64,000 bases of DNA, from positions 1,302,001-1,366,000 of the forward strand of contig NZ_CP081903.1 in assembly GCF_020091405.1 (NCBI RefSeq), read 5' to 3'. Below, in pieces: positions 43,822 through 54,401 of this stretch. How positions within the stretch are numbered: the first letter of the stretch is position 1; the number at the start of each line of letters is the position of its first letter. The notes beneath the pieces were generated by a model that saw only the letters and a list, made by a program, of their open reading frames with translations, did no database searches and had not been told where the DNA came from. The translations under genes and the position numbers were made by a program. This DNA comes from Bacteroides cellulosilyticus (GTDB taxonomy: Bacteria > Bacteroidota > Bacteroidia > Bacteroidales > Bacteroidaceae).

Positions 43822-45267
43822 TTATTTTCGAATGAAACGGTTTAGGATTGGTATTTGGCTAAGCGGCAAATCACGCTTCACGACATAAGCGACAAACAGC
43901 AGCAGCAGAATTGTGCGGTATGCCATACGCAAGTAGATATTGTCTATCGGTACATATTCGGCGGCCACATAAAGCACAGCCGCCAGAAGCACATACATAC
44001 CTATCGCCTTCAGGTCGTATTGTATCGGATATTTCTTCTGGCCCACAAAGTAAGAAAGCAGCATAGCAACGCCATATCCGGTAAATCCCGCCCAGGCACA
44101 AGCGATGTAACCATACTTCGGGATCAAGAAGACGTTCATCAATATCAGGATGGTACAGCCTGTCAACGAGAAGTAGGCTCCCCAACGGGTCTCATCAATC
44201 AATTTGTACCAAAAGGACAGGTTGAAGTAAATGCCCATAAAGATTTCAGCTGCCATGACAATAGGCACCACCCGTAATCCATCCCAGTAATCACGTCCGA
44301 TGACATGGCGCAGGATGTCCAGATAGAACATTACAGCCAGAAAGGCAAGCAAAGTAAAGATAATGAAAAATTTCATAGCCTGGGCATACATCTCACGACT
44401 ATCTTTCTCCTTGCTCTTACCGAACACAAAAGGTTCATAAGCGAAGCGGAATGCCTGGGTAAACATAGCCATAATCATGGCAATCTTACTGGCAGCTCCG
44501 TAAATGCCGAGTTGTACGGTAGCCTCAGCCTCGTCGGGATAGACGAAAGGAAAAATAATCTTATCAGCCACCTGATTCAGGATGCCTGCCACACCCAGAA
44601 TAACCAACGGCAGAGAGTAACGAAGCATCCGTTTCAGCAATTCTTTATCCAGCACATAAGTAAAGCCCCTCAGTTCCGGTATCATGCACACCATAACAAC
44701 AGAGGTACATACCAGATTGAAGAGGAAAGCATACCCCACATCATTCCCTTCCAATATGACATAATAGAAAAGATTGAGTGCTATATTGAGGAAGATAAAC
44801 AGCAACTTCAATGCAGCAAACTTGATAGGACGTTTTTTATAGCGCAGATAAGCGAACGGAATACTTTGAATGGCATCCATCGCTACCACAATCATCATCA
44901 TGCCTATATACCAGGGATGTTCTCCGTATTCCAACCATCCGGCAATAGGTTCCAGAAATAACAATCCCAAGGCTACGAACACCAATGAACCGATACTTAC
45001 GCTCAACAAGGTGGTAGAGTACACCCGCATCGGGTCATCCTGCCCTTTATTGGCAAAACGGAAAAAACCCGTCTCCATGCCGCACGTCAGCAATACCAGT
45101 ATCAATGCCACCCAGGCATATATATTCGTAACCACACCATAGCCACCCGACGATGCAGGCAAAGCTATCGTATATACAGGCACCAGCAGATAATTGAGGA
45201 AGCGCCCTACAATACTACTCACCCCGTAAATAGCCGTTTCTTTTGCTAAACTTTTTAATCCCGCCAT
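43822..45267 (-). CDS. Polysaccharide flippase-type (Wzx/MOP) membrane protein
   Basis: A 481-residue membrane protein with about 12-14 transmembrane segments, starting MAGLKSLAKETAIYGVSSIV, the usual N-terminus of polysaccharide biosynthesis MOP flippases. It would move lipid-linked sugar units across the inner membrane. It follows ruvB by 70 bp. The glycan is unknown. Confidence 0.88.
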   Translation of the reverse strand: MAGLKSLAKETAIYGVSSIVGRFLNYLLVPVYTIALPASSGGYGVVTNIYAWVALILVLLTCGMETGFFRFANKGQDDPMRVYSTTLLSVSIGSLVFVALGLLFLEPIAGWLEYGEHPWYIGMMMIVVAMDAIQSIPFAYLRYKKRPIKFAALKLLFIFLNIALNLFYYVILEGNDVGYAFLFNLVCTSVVMVCMIPELRGFTYVLDKELLKRMLRYSLPLVILGVAGILNQVADKIIFPFVYPDEAEATVQLGIYGAASKIAMIMAMFTQAFRFAYEPFVFGKSKEKDSREMYAQAMKFFIIFTLLAFLAVMFYLDILRHVIGRDYWDGLRVVPIVMAAEIFMGIYFNLSFWYKLIDETRWGAYFSLTGCTILILMNVFLIPKYGYIACAWAGFTGYGVAMLLSYFVGQKKYPIQYDLKAIGMYVLLAAVLYVAAEYVPIDNIYLRMAYRTILLLLFVAYVVKRDLPLSQIPILNRFIRK

Positions 45268-45337
45268 GTTTTCTTAATTAATGAACAAAACTATCTTTAT
45301 TCTCAGTCCGGGAAGAAAATAGAGATAGTATTTGTTC

Positions 45338-46372
45338 TTAGTCGTTAAATAAGGTACGCTGACTATTGTAAAGGCTACGTCCTAAATGTTTATAAGCCAG
45401 TTCAGTCACTTCACGTCCGCGCGGAGTACGTTTCAGGAAACCTTCTTTTATCAGGAACGGTTCGTATACTTCTTCTACGGTCCCAGCATCCTCACCCAAT
45501 GCCGTAGCAATGGTAGTAAGCCCTACCGGACCGCCTTTGAATTTATCAATAATGGTACAAAGTATCTTATTATCGATTTCATCGAGTCCGTACTTATCGA
45601 TATTCAGCGCTTCAAGAGCGTAATTCGCAATCTCGGTATCAATGCTCCCCGAACCTTTCACCTGTGCAAAATCCCGTACACGACGCAACAATGCATTTGC
45701 AATACGCGGCGTTCCACGGCTACGGGAAGCAATCTCTGAAGCTGCCCTTGTAGAGCAAGGTACATTCAATATCCCTGCCGAACGACGAATAATACCGCTC
45801 AATACATCATCATCGTAATACTCCAAATGCAGATTAATGCCAAAACGTGCACGCAAAGGCGCAGTCAGCAAGCCGCTACGGGTAGTAGCTCCCACCATCG
45901 TAAACGGATTCAGATCAATCTGGATGCTCCGTGCAGACGGGCCTTTGTCTATCATGATGTCAATGCGGTAATCCTCCATTGCAGAATACAGATACTCTTC
46001 CACCACCGGAGAAAGCCGGTGAATTTCATCGATAAACAGCACATCATTCGGCTCCAGACTGGTAAGCACTCCCGCCAAATCACCCGGTTTATCAAGCACC
46101 GGACCGGAAGTAACCTTAAACCCAACGCCCAACTCATTGGCAATAATATTCGAAAGCGTAGTCTTTCCCAATCCCGGAGGACCGTGCAGCAATACATGGT
46201 CCAGTGCTTCGCCACGCAGACGAGCCGCCTTCACAAAAATACGCAAGTTATCCACCACCTTGTCCTGCCCGCTGAAATCTTCAAAGGACAAGGGACGAAG
46301 CGCGTTCTCAAAATCGCGTTCTTTACTGCTGATGGATTGCTGATTGCGTATGTCAAAATCGTCTTGTTCCAT
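45338..46372 (-). CDS. ruvB: Holliday junction DNA helicase RuvB
   Basis: A 344-residue AAA+ motor. Walker A is [11 protein letters not shown], Walker B is LFIDEIHRL, and sensor and arginine-finger regions follow ([18 protein letters not shown]). The C-terminal winged helix is [23 protein letters not shown]. With RuvA it drives branch migration of Holliday junctions. Length matches the family. It leads a co-directional run with the flippase and DUF389 genes. Confidence 0.97.
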   Translation of the reverse strand: MEQDDFDIRNQQSISSKERDFENALRPLSFEDFSGQDKVVDNLRIFVKAARLRGEALDHVLLHGPPGLGKTTLSNIIANELGVGFKVTSGPVLDKPGDLAGVLTSLEPNDVLFIDEIHRLSPVVEEYLYSAMEDYRIDIMIDKGPSARSIQIDLNPFTMVGATTRSGLLTAPLRARFGINLHLEYYDDDVLSGIIRRSAGILNVPCSTRAASEIASRSRGTPRIANALLRRVRDFAQVKGSGSIDTEIANYALEALNIDKYGLDEIDNKILCTIIDKFKGGPVGLTTIATALGEDAGTVEEVYEPFLIKEGFLKRTPRGREVTELAYKHLGRSLYNSQRTLFND

Positions 46373-46504
46373 ACTAAGTTATCTCAATTCTTTTTCTTTT
46401 CTTTTTTTATAGGAGAAATAGAAAATAAAAAACCTTACTGATAATCAACACATTGATTGTATTTATTTTCCATTTTATTTCTCATTTATTTTTTTTGCCA
46501 CTTA

Positions 46505-47355
46505 TTACTTCAATATATAGCCTCTATTCTTATTGAATCCTTCTGTTGCTAATTCCACATCCACCATCGAATAAACCATCTTCCTCAACTCCTGTAAATC
46601 GACTCCCGGCAACCGACCCGCAATCTCCGAAATCTTACTTTTAGGATGTGCTCTCAAGTCTTCCATAATTAGAGTTCTCAACACATAAGGTTCTACTGTT
46701 TTCAGAGTTGTCTTCAAATTTACCTTTGCGTTCTTTATCAACTGGGGATTCACAAAAAACTGAGTACCTTTCTTCGCACCATTCCTTCCGATAATATTAT
46801 CTTTCAACAACTTATCCGTATAGCTGCGCAAACGGTCTTCTTCTTGAAGCTGAAGTTACGAATATCATTCGCCAACTGCCGCAAAGCATCCAAAGCAACC
46901 CCATCAAGCAGGTATTTGGTCCTCACCAATTCCCACTGATAAGCGCCCTTCTCTTCGCCCAAACGCTGCAAGTCCTCGCTACGCACCGGTTCACATTTAT
47001 CGGCCACCCGAATGTAAATACGTCCGTCCGAGGTAGTAGCTACAGAATGCATAGAAGGTGAAACAGAAACAATAAAGTATTGGCTGCCGGTATCATCAGT
47101 ACATATTTCAGAAGCTACAAGGCCGACGTTGAAACAGAGGCTACGCAATTTAGTCACTGCCTCATTCACTTCGTCGGACGTGACATGCTGTCCCGGCAAA
47201 GGGGCTTTCTTCTTGTCATCGTAGCCTATAAAGATTCTTCCGCCTTGTGCATTTGCCAAAGCAACACAGGTCACGGACAAGTCTTTGAATCCTTTATCTC
47301 CTGTTCTAATTTTCAGAAGACTCTTATATTCGGTTGTCTGCTTCTCGCAATCCAT
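46505..47355 (-). pseudogene. AlbA_2/schlafen-type gene broken by deletion and frameshift
   Basis: Two frames on the minus strand belong to one gene. The first (start at 47355, MDCEKQTTEYKSLL) has the AlbA_2 domain (ALANAQGGRIFIGYDD) and then ends in VCAAIRISC after a switch of frame near 46830-46850. The second (46505-46831) resumes in another frame as LRSYTDKLLKDN and ends the usual C-terminal winged-helix part. In intact relatives, about 200 residues lie between these parts, so a middle segment has been lost as well. The gene is probably inactive. Confidence 0.75.
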
Positions 47356-47394
47356 GTCTCCATATTTTGGTTCTATTGAGCAAAGATAGTACAA

Positions 47395-47830
47395 ACTGAT
47401 GAACCCTATCTATTTTTCACTTAATTTCTTTCCTCCCTTCATCATTCCATCCTTCTCCGCTTGCTCATGTTGAAAAGAAACTCTGCCTTTGCGGCTCACA
47501 TGCAATCACATATCATGATAAAGACTGCACAAGGAATATTTCCCCATGCAGTCTTTATCCCCAATGAGGCTTAGTTTTTTTACTTAAGATTCTTGTAGTT
47601 CCTGATGTACAATGACTTCATACCACAACTTTTTGTTTTCTGCAAAATAACTAATTTATTTTGAGATAATCCCTATAAGTTAATTCTTTTCACAAACACT
47701 TCTGTCCTTACATCCCGCCTCCAATATCATTTAATCCATAACAATAAAGGTGTACTGAAAGTAACTAACCTGTAACTTCCAGCACACCTTTATTCTATAA
47801 AGACAGCAAAATACTTCGCTTATAACATCA
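47395..47830. other. 436-bp gap with two hairpins and no gene
   Basis: It contains a hairpin AAAGACTGCA/TGCAGTCTTT (about 47520-47558), with CTCTGCC-type words at 47472-47490. A second hairpin (47746-47792) lies just downstream of the minus-strand TonB-domain gene. I see no coding frame. Confidence 0.5.
47746..47792 (-). terminator. Terminator of the envelope operon
   Basis: AAAGGTGT and ACACCTTT arms flank a longer imperfect stem (CTGGAAGTTAC/ACTTTCAG). It lies 39 bp downstream of the last gene of the six-gene operon and is a reasonable terminator; the T-run is short. Confidence 0.6.
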
Positions 47831-48715
47831 CTATTGCACCACCCTTATAAATTGAGCCGAAGCCTTAAATGAAGGAAAAATAGACATAGAGACCTGCACT
47901 ACGGCATTACATGGCTGACCGCCCTTCGTTGCCGGAAGCCATCCTTCCAGCATATTCACCAGGCGCATCACTTCTTTATCAACACGCTCATTACAACGCC
48001 TTTTGTAATTTGCACCGGTAACTGTGCCATCGGACGTCACAATGAACTCAACGGTAGTAGTACCATATCCTGCCGTTTCAATCGCAATCTGAGGTTTACG
48101 CATATTCTCCTGTAAGAAAGTATACAGAATCCTAGTCCCTCCCGGATATTTGGGAGCAGTCACTACACGCGCGGCACGTTCAGCAGCCATTTCTGCCTCT
48201 GCCGCTTCCACTGCCGCTATTGAATCCACTATGCGTATCGAATCATAATAGGCTCTGTCAGCATCCTTCTGCTGAATGTTGCCTATAGTCTTGGTTTCCT
48301 TCTCTTCTTTGGGTATGCTCAACATCTCATCATGAATATAAAATCCTTGAAAACCCGCAGGAGTATATCCCGCAAAAGCGGAAACAATCTCAAAACTAAA
48401 CTTCTGTCCTGCTTTCACCTTAGGGAAATAATACGCGCCTGCCACTGTCGTCTTATTACCTGTACTTATATAATAAAAATTAATGCTTCTACTTATCGTA
48501 AAGTCGTGATTGGCTATTCCCAGTACTCTGAATTTATAACCTCCGTTTCCCCGACCCGTACAAAGAACTCCCTGCACATCCCAATAATACTTCACCTCTT
48601 CCGACACAGCAAAAGGTACTTTCATTGGATAACTTTTAGGCGGCCACGAAAACTTCTGGGCAGAAGCCGCAACCACTAATAAACTCATTGTAAGTAAAAC
48701 AAATAACTTTCTCAT
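47831..48715 (-). CDS. Exported protein with TonB-like C-terminal domain (paralog 1)
   Basis: The start at MRKLFVLLTMSLL is chosen because it matches the paralog; 294 residues with a cleavable signal peptide (ending ASAQ). The N-terminal domain (about 20-140) is nearly the same as that of the paralog at 53013-54308. The C-terminus has a TonB_C domain (PKYPGGTRILYTFL). No transmembrane anchor is seen, so it cannot be a classical inner-membrane energy transducer. Last gene of the operon. Confidence 0.8.
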   Translation of the reverse strand: MRKLFVLLTMSLLVVAASAQKFSWPPKSYPMKVPFAVSEEVKYYWDVQGVLCTGRGNGGYKFRVLGIANHDFTISRSINFYYISTGNKTTVAGAYYFPKVKAGQKFSFEIVSAFAGYTPAGFQGFYIHDEMLSIPKEEKETKTIGNIQQKDADRAYYDSIRIVDSIAAVEAAEAEMAAERAARVVTAPKYPGGTRILYTFLQENMRKPQIAIETAGYGTTTVEFIVTSDGTVTGANYKRRCNERVDKEVMRLVNMLEGWLPATKGGQPCNAVVQVSMSIFPSFKASAQFIRVVQ

Positions 48716-48776
48716 AATCATATTTCTTTTGCGTAAATATAACATTCTATACCATCCACTCTTTATCCCTACCTTA

Positions 48777-50120
48777 CTACATGGAAGTCATCGTTTGTTC
48801 CTTGATAACACATGCCTTTTCTCCTGAATCCGGCACCACTTTGATAATGTTACTTATCTTCATTGTCTTCTTTTGTGAGTCATAAGTTAGAAGCGCTTGA
48901 TAAGCAGTGTCACATCCAAACTCTTCTTCGCCATAAGGCCCATAAGTTTTGAACTTAATGACAGCGTAATTCCCTCCCATACGCACATAATAGATATAGT
49001 AGGAGCCCAATGTCATCGGTTGCCCTTCTGGTAATCGAACCTTATATTGAAATGTACCTAGCATATTATTGGCAAAATTATCTTTAATAGAATGATTTTT
49101 GAAATCCAAATCCATATAAAGATATTCAGTACTGCCATCTGCCTTATTATTGCTTCCACCCCAAGAACCTACAAATTTAGAAGATACCCAGGTAGGAAAC
49201 AGATCAGGAGATTTGCTATAATAATAGGTACGTGTGGTAATATCTTTATTGTTGCGTATTTTTTTCGTCCAATTACCATGACTATCATACACATATTTAT
49301 AGGTAGATTTACCCAAAGAAGAATCATCTTCTGTTATTACATTGTCATTTTCATCATAGGTATAATACGTGCTGCTTGTAGAAGTTTTCTTTTCAATTAA
49401 GCGTCCCTTATCATCAAATTTATAGTAAGTAATCCCTTCATATTCTCCTTCAACAGATATATTTTTCCCTTCATTGTCATACATATAAACATCCCCCTTA
49501 TCATCCAAAGAGCTTTGCACCGTAGTCATAGAAGGATAATTGCCATACTTATAAGTAATAATTTGATTGTTAGTCGTTTTTTCTTTAATCAGGCGTCCCT
49601 TTGTATCATAATAAAAGTATCCTGTATATTTAAAATTTCTCCACCATCTGATTACATTCGTTGATTTTCCATCTGCTCCATATATATATTCATATTTTAT
49701 CATATTACTTTCCGGAAGTTCACGTATAGCATCTTCATTCGGGAAATTGGCTAAATCCCCACCATTCATTACTTGTTGGCGTCCAACCTGTCTACCCAAT
49801 TTATCAAATTGATAAACGTCATACAGTTTCTCAATGCCACGTTCATCTTCAGCCATAAATGCAGTGAGTCTTCCCGCCTGATCATATTGATAGTAGGCAA
49901 CAGGAGCATCAATAAATTGACTACCTTTCTCAATGATAAAGCGCACATCTCCTTTTAAATTCATGCGTTGCGCATCTGTTTTGTTACTATATTGGCTGTT
50001 ATCGGGATATTCTCCAAAATAACGCCTATTATCTACCGGATGCGGATTATTGCCATATTGACCGAATATGGGAGATAAACTTCCCAACAGCATAAAAACC
50101 ACTAAATAAATTTGTTTCAT
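48777..50120 (-). CDS. Exported YD-like repeat protein with FVGSW-type domain
   Basis: A signal peptide (ending near IFGQYG) is followed by about ten short YD-like repeats (YYQYDQAGRL, YYKFDDKGRLIEKK, YYTYDENDN). From about residue 320 a domain opening with KFVGSWGGSNNK follows, resembling those in the neighbouring proteins. It overlaps or abuts the upstream lipoprotein gene (ATGA junction if the longer start at 50129 is used). No RHS core or toxin tail. Function unknown; an envelope role is inferred. Confidence 0.75.
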   Translation of the reverse strand: MKQIYLVVFMLLGSLSPIFGQYGNNPHPVDNRRYFGEYPDNSQYSNKTDAQRMNLKGDVRFIIEKGSQFIDAPVAYYQYDQAGRLTAFMAEDERGIEKLYDVYQFDKLGRQVGRQQVMNGGDLANFPNEDAIRELPESNMIKYEYIYGADGKSTNVIRWWRNFKYTGYFYYDTKGRLIKEKTTNNQIITYKYGNYPSMTTVQSSLDDKGDVYMYDNEGKNISVEGEYEGITYYKFDDKGRLIEKKTSTSSTYYTYDENDNVITEDDSSLGKSTYKYVYDSHGNWTKKIRNNKDITTRTYYYSKSPDLFPTWVSSKFVGSWGGSNNKADGSTEYLYMDLDFKNHSIKDNFANNMLGTFQYKVRLPEGQPMTLGSYYIYYVRMGGNYAVIKFKTYGPYGEEEFGCDTAYQALLTYDSQKKTMKISNIIKVVPDSGEKACVIKEQTMTSM

Positions 50121-50125
50121 ATACA

Positions 50126-51166
50126 TCATTTTGTTTTTTGTTCTTTATGGATTTCCTCATTCCCTACTTCTGTTTCATAATAAGAAATAATACGTCTATC
50201 TTCCGTATAAGTCTTCCCTTCCGCATCTTTCCGTATAATAATGAAATCACCCAAGAGCTTGCGGAGTTCTGAGCAATAAAGCTTTAAAACAACCCAGTTG
50301 TCATGCTCATCGTATTCATAAGAATAGTCAATCTGGCAATCCCACGTTTTTCCGGAAGGATATTCCACACTATGAATCAAGTATTGCTCCACATCCTCTT
50401 TATCATTATAAGAGACATTATAAGTATTGACTATTGAATCAATCTTGTTTTTATAATATCGGGAATCCGGATAGTATATCTTAGTAAATCTCTTACATAA
50501 TTCCGTCATAGGACATTCTGTCTGGAAATGCATACGTGTGTTTCCATCCATCATCCGGTATCCTTCCGGTTTATCATATGTATCGAACACCAACTTCTTA
50601 TTATCACGAATACCCGAAAAGAAGTACAATGCTACTTCACTTTCCTTTTTACATTCTGTATTAACCACATAACAGGATCTATCCTCACCAGTATATTGAT
50701 AAGTATGGATGTAATCATCTGCTCTACATTCTATCAACCGATTCCATTCATCATAAGCATACACTTCTGCCTTCCACTTATTCCTTGCATTATAAAGCTT
50801 TGTCAGTCTACCTTCATCATCGTATTCCCGCTTGTATTCATCTCCAAAACGATGACTTGAATCAAACCACAAGCCTCGAGACGTCAAATTCCCGTCTTCA
50901 TTAAATTTCTGAACCATTTCTGCAGCAGACGTTGTTTTCATTTCTTTTACCGTCCCCCGCAGTCCAAGCCTTACCAGATCACTCGGATAATCTACAAAAT
51001 TTAACATAAAAGATTCTCCAACGTAAGGAGTAGTAGATAAATACACATATACTGGTGTATATTTTTTCTCAGTAAACGTTCCGGTTCCATTACAACCACA
51101 TAAAACAGCAGGCAACATAAATATTATGCTCCCCAGAAATGAGCATGAGAAGAGATTCTTTTTCAT
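50126..51166 (-). CDS. Lipoprotein with YD-like repeats
   Basis: A 346-residue lipoprotein (lipobox VLCGC). A LGLRGTVKEM region resembles the start of the YD protein that follows. There are YD-like motifs (YDDEGRLTKLY, YDEWNRLIECR), then a large C-terminal part of unknown type. It is in the same operon and overlaps the next gene, suggesting translational coupling. Function unknown. Confidence 0.7.
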   Translation of the reverse strand: MKKNLFSCSFLGSIIFMLPAVLCGCNGTGTFTEKKYTPVYVYLSTTPYVGESFMLNFVDYPSDLVRLGLRGTVKEMKTTSAAEMVQKFNEDGNLTSRGLWFDSSHRFGDEYKREYDDEGRLTKLYNARNKWKAEVYAYDEWNRLIECRADDYIHTYQYTGEDRSCYVVNTECKKESEVALYFFSGIRDNKKLVFDTYDKPEGYRMMDGNTRMHFQTECPMTELCKRFTKIYYPDSRYYKNKIDSIVNTYNVSYNDKEDVEQYLIHSVEYPSGKTWDCQIDYSYEYDEHDNWVVLKLYCSELRKLLGDFIIIRKDAEGKTYTEDRRIISYYETEVGNEEIHKEQKTK

Positions 51167-51202
51167 ATCTATAACTCTAATTTATAATATATTGATTACT
51201 TA

Positions 51203-52918
51203 TCAATTCTGTTCTTCTAATTTCCCATCATCATTTCTCTTATATTCTTTCCCATTTTCGCCTTTAAGGAGACTTTTGTCTTTAAAGAAACTAATATCTT
51301 TCGCCTTTACATCGCCACCAAAAGGACCGGCACCTTTGATTATCGCATCACAATCTTCCTCCTGAGAGTCATTGCTATTATCAGAAGATTCAGGCAAAGT
51401 ATTACCCGAACTCTCACTTACCTTCCGAGGAGCTAATACGAATGCAATGATAGCACAGACAATCATGGCAACTATTACCACTGCCATTGATGATATCAGC
51501 AATACTATCCCTGCCGCAAAGAATACCGGATATAGCAACAATATCGCAATCCGATAAATCCCTTTTACAGAAACAGCCAATATAATCATCTGCACAATAA
51601 ATAATAGACCTACAGCCACTACCAATAATGCCATTATAAACCCAAATAGTCCGTCCTGGTACATTAATGAGGGGAAAAAGCGTTCTGCAAGAATGTCAAA
51701 TAGCATATTCCCTGTAAACATGTGAATTGCAAGAAGCATTACGGCAATCACAGCAGCAATGGTTGTGGGAGTTTTGCTAAAATAACCAAAGCCCTCATAA
51801 AGCCACAATAAAATACTGAACAAACCAAACAGGAAGCTTCCTGTTACCAGAATAACAGCCCCGTAAAGTTTCAGAACACTCATCAAACCCGACTCTCCTA
51901 AATCCAGTTTTCCTTCGTTGCAGAATATATTGCAGACCAGAAACAATATTAAAACACTCATTGCTAACAATTCAATGACAGGCAACCAAAAACGTATTGC
52001 TCCCTCAACATCCAGCACATTCAGTAGAATCAAGGATACAACCAAAAGAATGGCCAAAACAAAAATCCACATACCTACCTTTGCAAACAAAAAAGAATCG
52101 TTAGCAGAAAGTTCTTCCAAAACCGGTGCTCCATTTTTGTTGGGTAAAGGTGCTCCCCCGTCCATTATCAGAGTCCCGTCTTTCCAATTATAATTAAAAT
52201 GAACTTGCATCGGCTTATCCTCCGGATAATCGGGAAAAACAGCCATTACGATTGCCCCCAAAGCATTGGAAGAAACCACCGAAGTAATCAGTTTGTGACT
52301 AATGTCCACATCTGTGTCATAAACAATGTACCCGTAACAAGACTGACCGTTCAATGGATACTCATCCGGTGCCTTTATTTCCTGATACAAGCTAAGTTTC
52401 ACATATTCGCTTGTACCCTCATTGTCCATCATTTCCCATTCCCCAACAAACGGTCTAAGACCGGATACGTATTTGAAAACATCATCTTTACCATAAGTAA
52501 TCTCGTTTGTTTTCGGATTAAAAGTAAGCGTATCTTCATAAAGTTGCAAATCGTAAGTCCCTAATGACACCAGTCGATACTTATTATTGCCTATGTAGGA
52601 AACCGAATCTATATAATAACGATAAATGCGGGACATAGTGGAAAAATCCATAAAACCATAACTTTTCTTCCCGCTCGGCAGTTCTTCCATTTCCGTATCA
52701 AAAGTACGTTCCGAGAAATCCAACTCCATACAGTAAATAAGGTTATCCACTCCATACTCCTGCCCCATCAGACTTGGATCCTTTCCCACAAACATCTCCC
52801 AACGACCTTTCAGTGAAGGTTTCTCTTTGCTACACCCTGATATTCCGAGCAATAGAAATACAACGATCCCTAATGAGAGTATCCACTTTCTCCGATTCAA
52901 ACTTTGAATTGCATTCAT
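51203..52918 (-). CDS. Multi-pass membrane lipoprotein with two beta-rich domains
   Basis: A 571-residue protein. A lipobox (GISGC) leads into two beta-rich domains beginning GRWEMF and FVGEWEMM, then about eight transmembrane segments and an acidic tail. A lipobox in a multi-pass protein is unusual, so the N-terminal cysteine may be a signal-anchor feature instead. No family recognised. Part of the six-gene operon. Confidence 0.65.
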   Translation of the reverse strand: MNAIQSLNRRKWILSLGIVVFLLLGISGCSKEKPSLKGRWEMFVGKDPSLMGQEYGVDNLIYCMELDFSERTFDTEMEELPSGKKSYGFMDFSTMSRIYRYYIDSVSYIGNNKYRLVSLGTYDLQLYEDTLTFNPKTNEITYGKDDVFKYVSGLRPFVGEWEMMDNEGTSEYVKLSLYQEIKAPDEYPLNGQSCYGYIVYDTDVDISHKLITSVVSSNALGAIVMAVFPDYPEDKPMQVHFNYNWKDGTLIMDGGAPLPNKNGAPVLEELSANDSFLFAKVGMWIFVLAILLVVSLILLNVLDVEGAIRFWLPVIELLAMSVLILFLVCNIFCNEGKLDLGESGLMSVLKLYGAVILVTGSFLFGLFSILLWLYEGFGYFSKTPTTIAAVIAVMLLAIHMFTGNMLFDILAERFFPSLMYQDGLFGFIMALLVVAVGLLFIVQMIILAVSVKGIYRIAILLLYPVFFAAGIVLLISSMAVVIVAMIVCAIIAFVLAPRKVSESSGNTLPESSDNSNDSQEEDCDAIIKGAGPFGGDVKAKDISFFKDKSLLKGENGKEYKRNDDGKLEEQN

Positions 52919-53012
52919 CCCTTTTATCGTTTAATGATTAATGTACGCAGATCATTTCAAATTCACGCGTTGCGCATCCGTATTTTCCCCTTTTTCACGA
53001 TCTATTCATGTT

Positions 53013-54308
53013 TTATTGGAGCCTAAACATCAACGGCATAGTGTATTGAACCCTCACGGCTTTGCCTCCCTTCATACCGGGTTTCCAGCGAGGCATAACG
53101 CTGACTATCCGCAAAGCTTCCTGATCAAGAGCAGGACTAACACTACGAGTTACTTTAGCATCACAAATAGAACCGTCGCGTCCGACCACAAACTGCACAA
53201 CAACCCTTCCCTGTGTCCCGGACTCCTGCTCCTCCTTCGGGTATTTCATATTACTACTTAGGAAACGCATCAAAGCCACTTGCCCACCGGGGAATGAGGG
53301 CATTTCCTCCGCATCATCACATATTTTATCAGAATCAACTTCTATCTGTACAGGGACATATTTTATTTCAACCGGTTTGTCCTCCACAATAGCAAGCGTT
53401 TCCGGTGGCGGTGGTACCGACGAATTATCAGAAGAGAAATTCCTAATCCCCAAGTCCTCTATGTTCTGTGGATAAACCTGACTAATGGCTTTTTGCTCCT
53501 GATAAGAGCATTTGGAAAAATCTTTCCCAAACTTTTCATTAGCCAATTCCCCGCGCAGCTCCTTATAGGCTGCACGAATAGCAGCCATCACTGCCTGATG
53601 ATCAGCTTCGGTAGTCTTAGCATTCCTGGACACGGTAACTTTATGATTGGAAGTAACCATTATTTCATCAAAGTAAGGGATACGCTTCTTCTGCTTTTCC
53701 GGCAGATTCTCATCATTATAAGGATTAGCAACAAATTCCTTCACCTTTTCTGTCAGTTGCCCGAGATTTCCTATATAATCATCCCCAGCCATCACCTCAC
53801 CTGCCATATTAATCATTACCGCCAACACATTACGCCCATCTACTTGATTGGCTACCGCAGGCAACGTAGATGTTTCTTCTCTTTTCAAAGCCACTTCCTC
53901 TTTAGGAATCCTCAACAATTCATCATGGATATAAAACCCGTTGAAGCCTGCCGGAGTATACCCGGAGAAAGCGGAAACAATCTCAAAACTAAACTTCTGT
54001 CCTGCTTTCACCTTAGGGAAATAATACGCGCCTGCCACTGTCATCTTATTCCCTGTACTTATATAATAAAAATTAATGCTTCTACTTGCCGTAAAGTCGT
54101 GATTGGCTGTTCCCAATATCCTGAACTTATAGCCTCCGTTTCCACGGCCCGTACAAAGAACTCCCTGCACATCCCAATAATACTTCACCTCTTCCGACAC
54201 AGTAAAAGGCACTTTCACTGGATAACTCTTAGGTGGCCACGAAAGTTTCTGGGCAGAAGCCGTAACTACCAGCAAACTCATTGTAAGTAAAACAAATAAC
54301 TTTCTCAT
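53013..54308 (-). CDS. Exported protein with TonB-like C-terminal domain (paralog 2)
   Basis: A 431-residue protein with a signal peptide (ending ASAQ). The N-terminal domain is almost identical to that of the paralog at 47831-48715 (about 93% at DNA level by eye over ~310 bp). The middle is different, and the C-terminus is a TonB_C domain (MPSFPGGQVALMRFLSSN). There is no inner-membrane anchor. It is likely to bind an outer-membrane partner or peptidoglycan rather than transduce energy; this is inference. Confidence 0.8.
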   Translation of the reverse strand: MRKLFVLLTMSLLVVTASAQKLSWPPKSYPVKVPFTVSEEVKYYWDVQGVLCTGRGNGGYKFRILGTANHDFTASRSINFYYISTGNKMTVAGAYYFPKVKAGQKFSFEIVSAFSGYTPAGFNGFYIHDELLRIPKEEVALKREETSTLPAVANQVDGRNVLAVMINMAGEVMAGDDYIGNLGQLTEKVKEFVANPYNDENLPEKQKKRIPYFDEIMVTSNHKVTVSRNAKTTEADHQAVMAAIRAAYKELRGELANEKFGKDFSKCSYQEQKAISQVYPQNIEDLGIRNFSSDNSSVPPPPETLAIVEDKPVEIKYVPVQIEVDSDKICDDAEEMPSFPGGQVALMRFLSSNMKYPKEEQESGTQGRVVVQFVVGRDGSICDAKVTRSVSPALDQEALRIVSVMPRWKPGMKGGKAVRVQYTMPLMFRLQ

Positions 54309-54401
54309 GATCCTATCTCTTTGGTACTTCTGTTACATAATAAGATTCCCGACTTTCATACAGTCTATCTTAATTAAGATTTTTCATCTCATCTTCTTCT
54401 A

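Noticed and set aside
44305..44961. Plus-strand frame over the flippase
   Set aside because: It is antisense to a strong membrane-protein gene and has no recognisable domain.
45827..46441. Plus-strand frame over ruvB
   Set aside because: It is antisense to ruvB and has no family-like features.
53493..54290. Antisense 265-residue frame over the TonB paralog
   Set aside because: It is the shadow of a well-supported gene on the other strand and has no family-like sequence.
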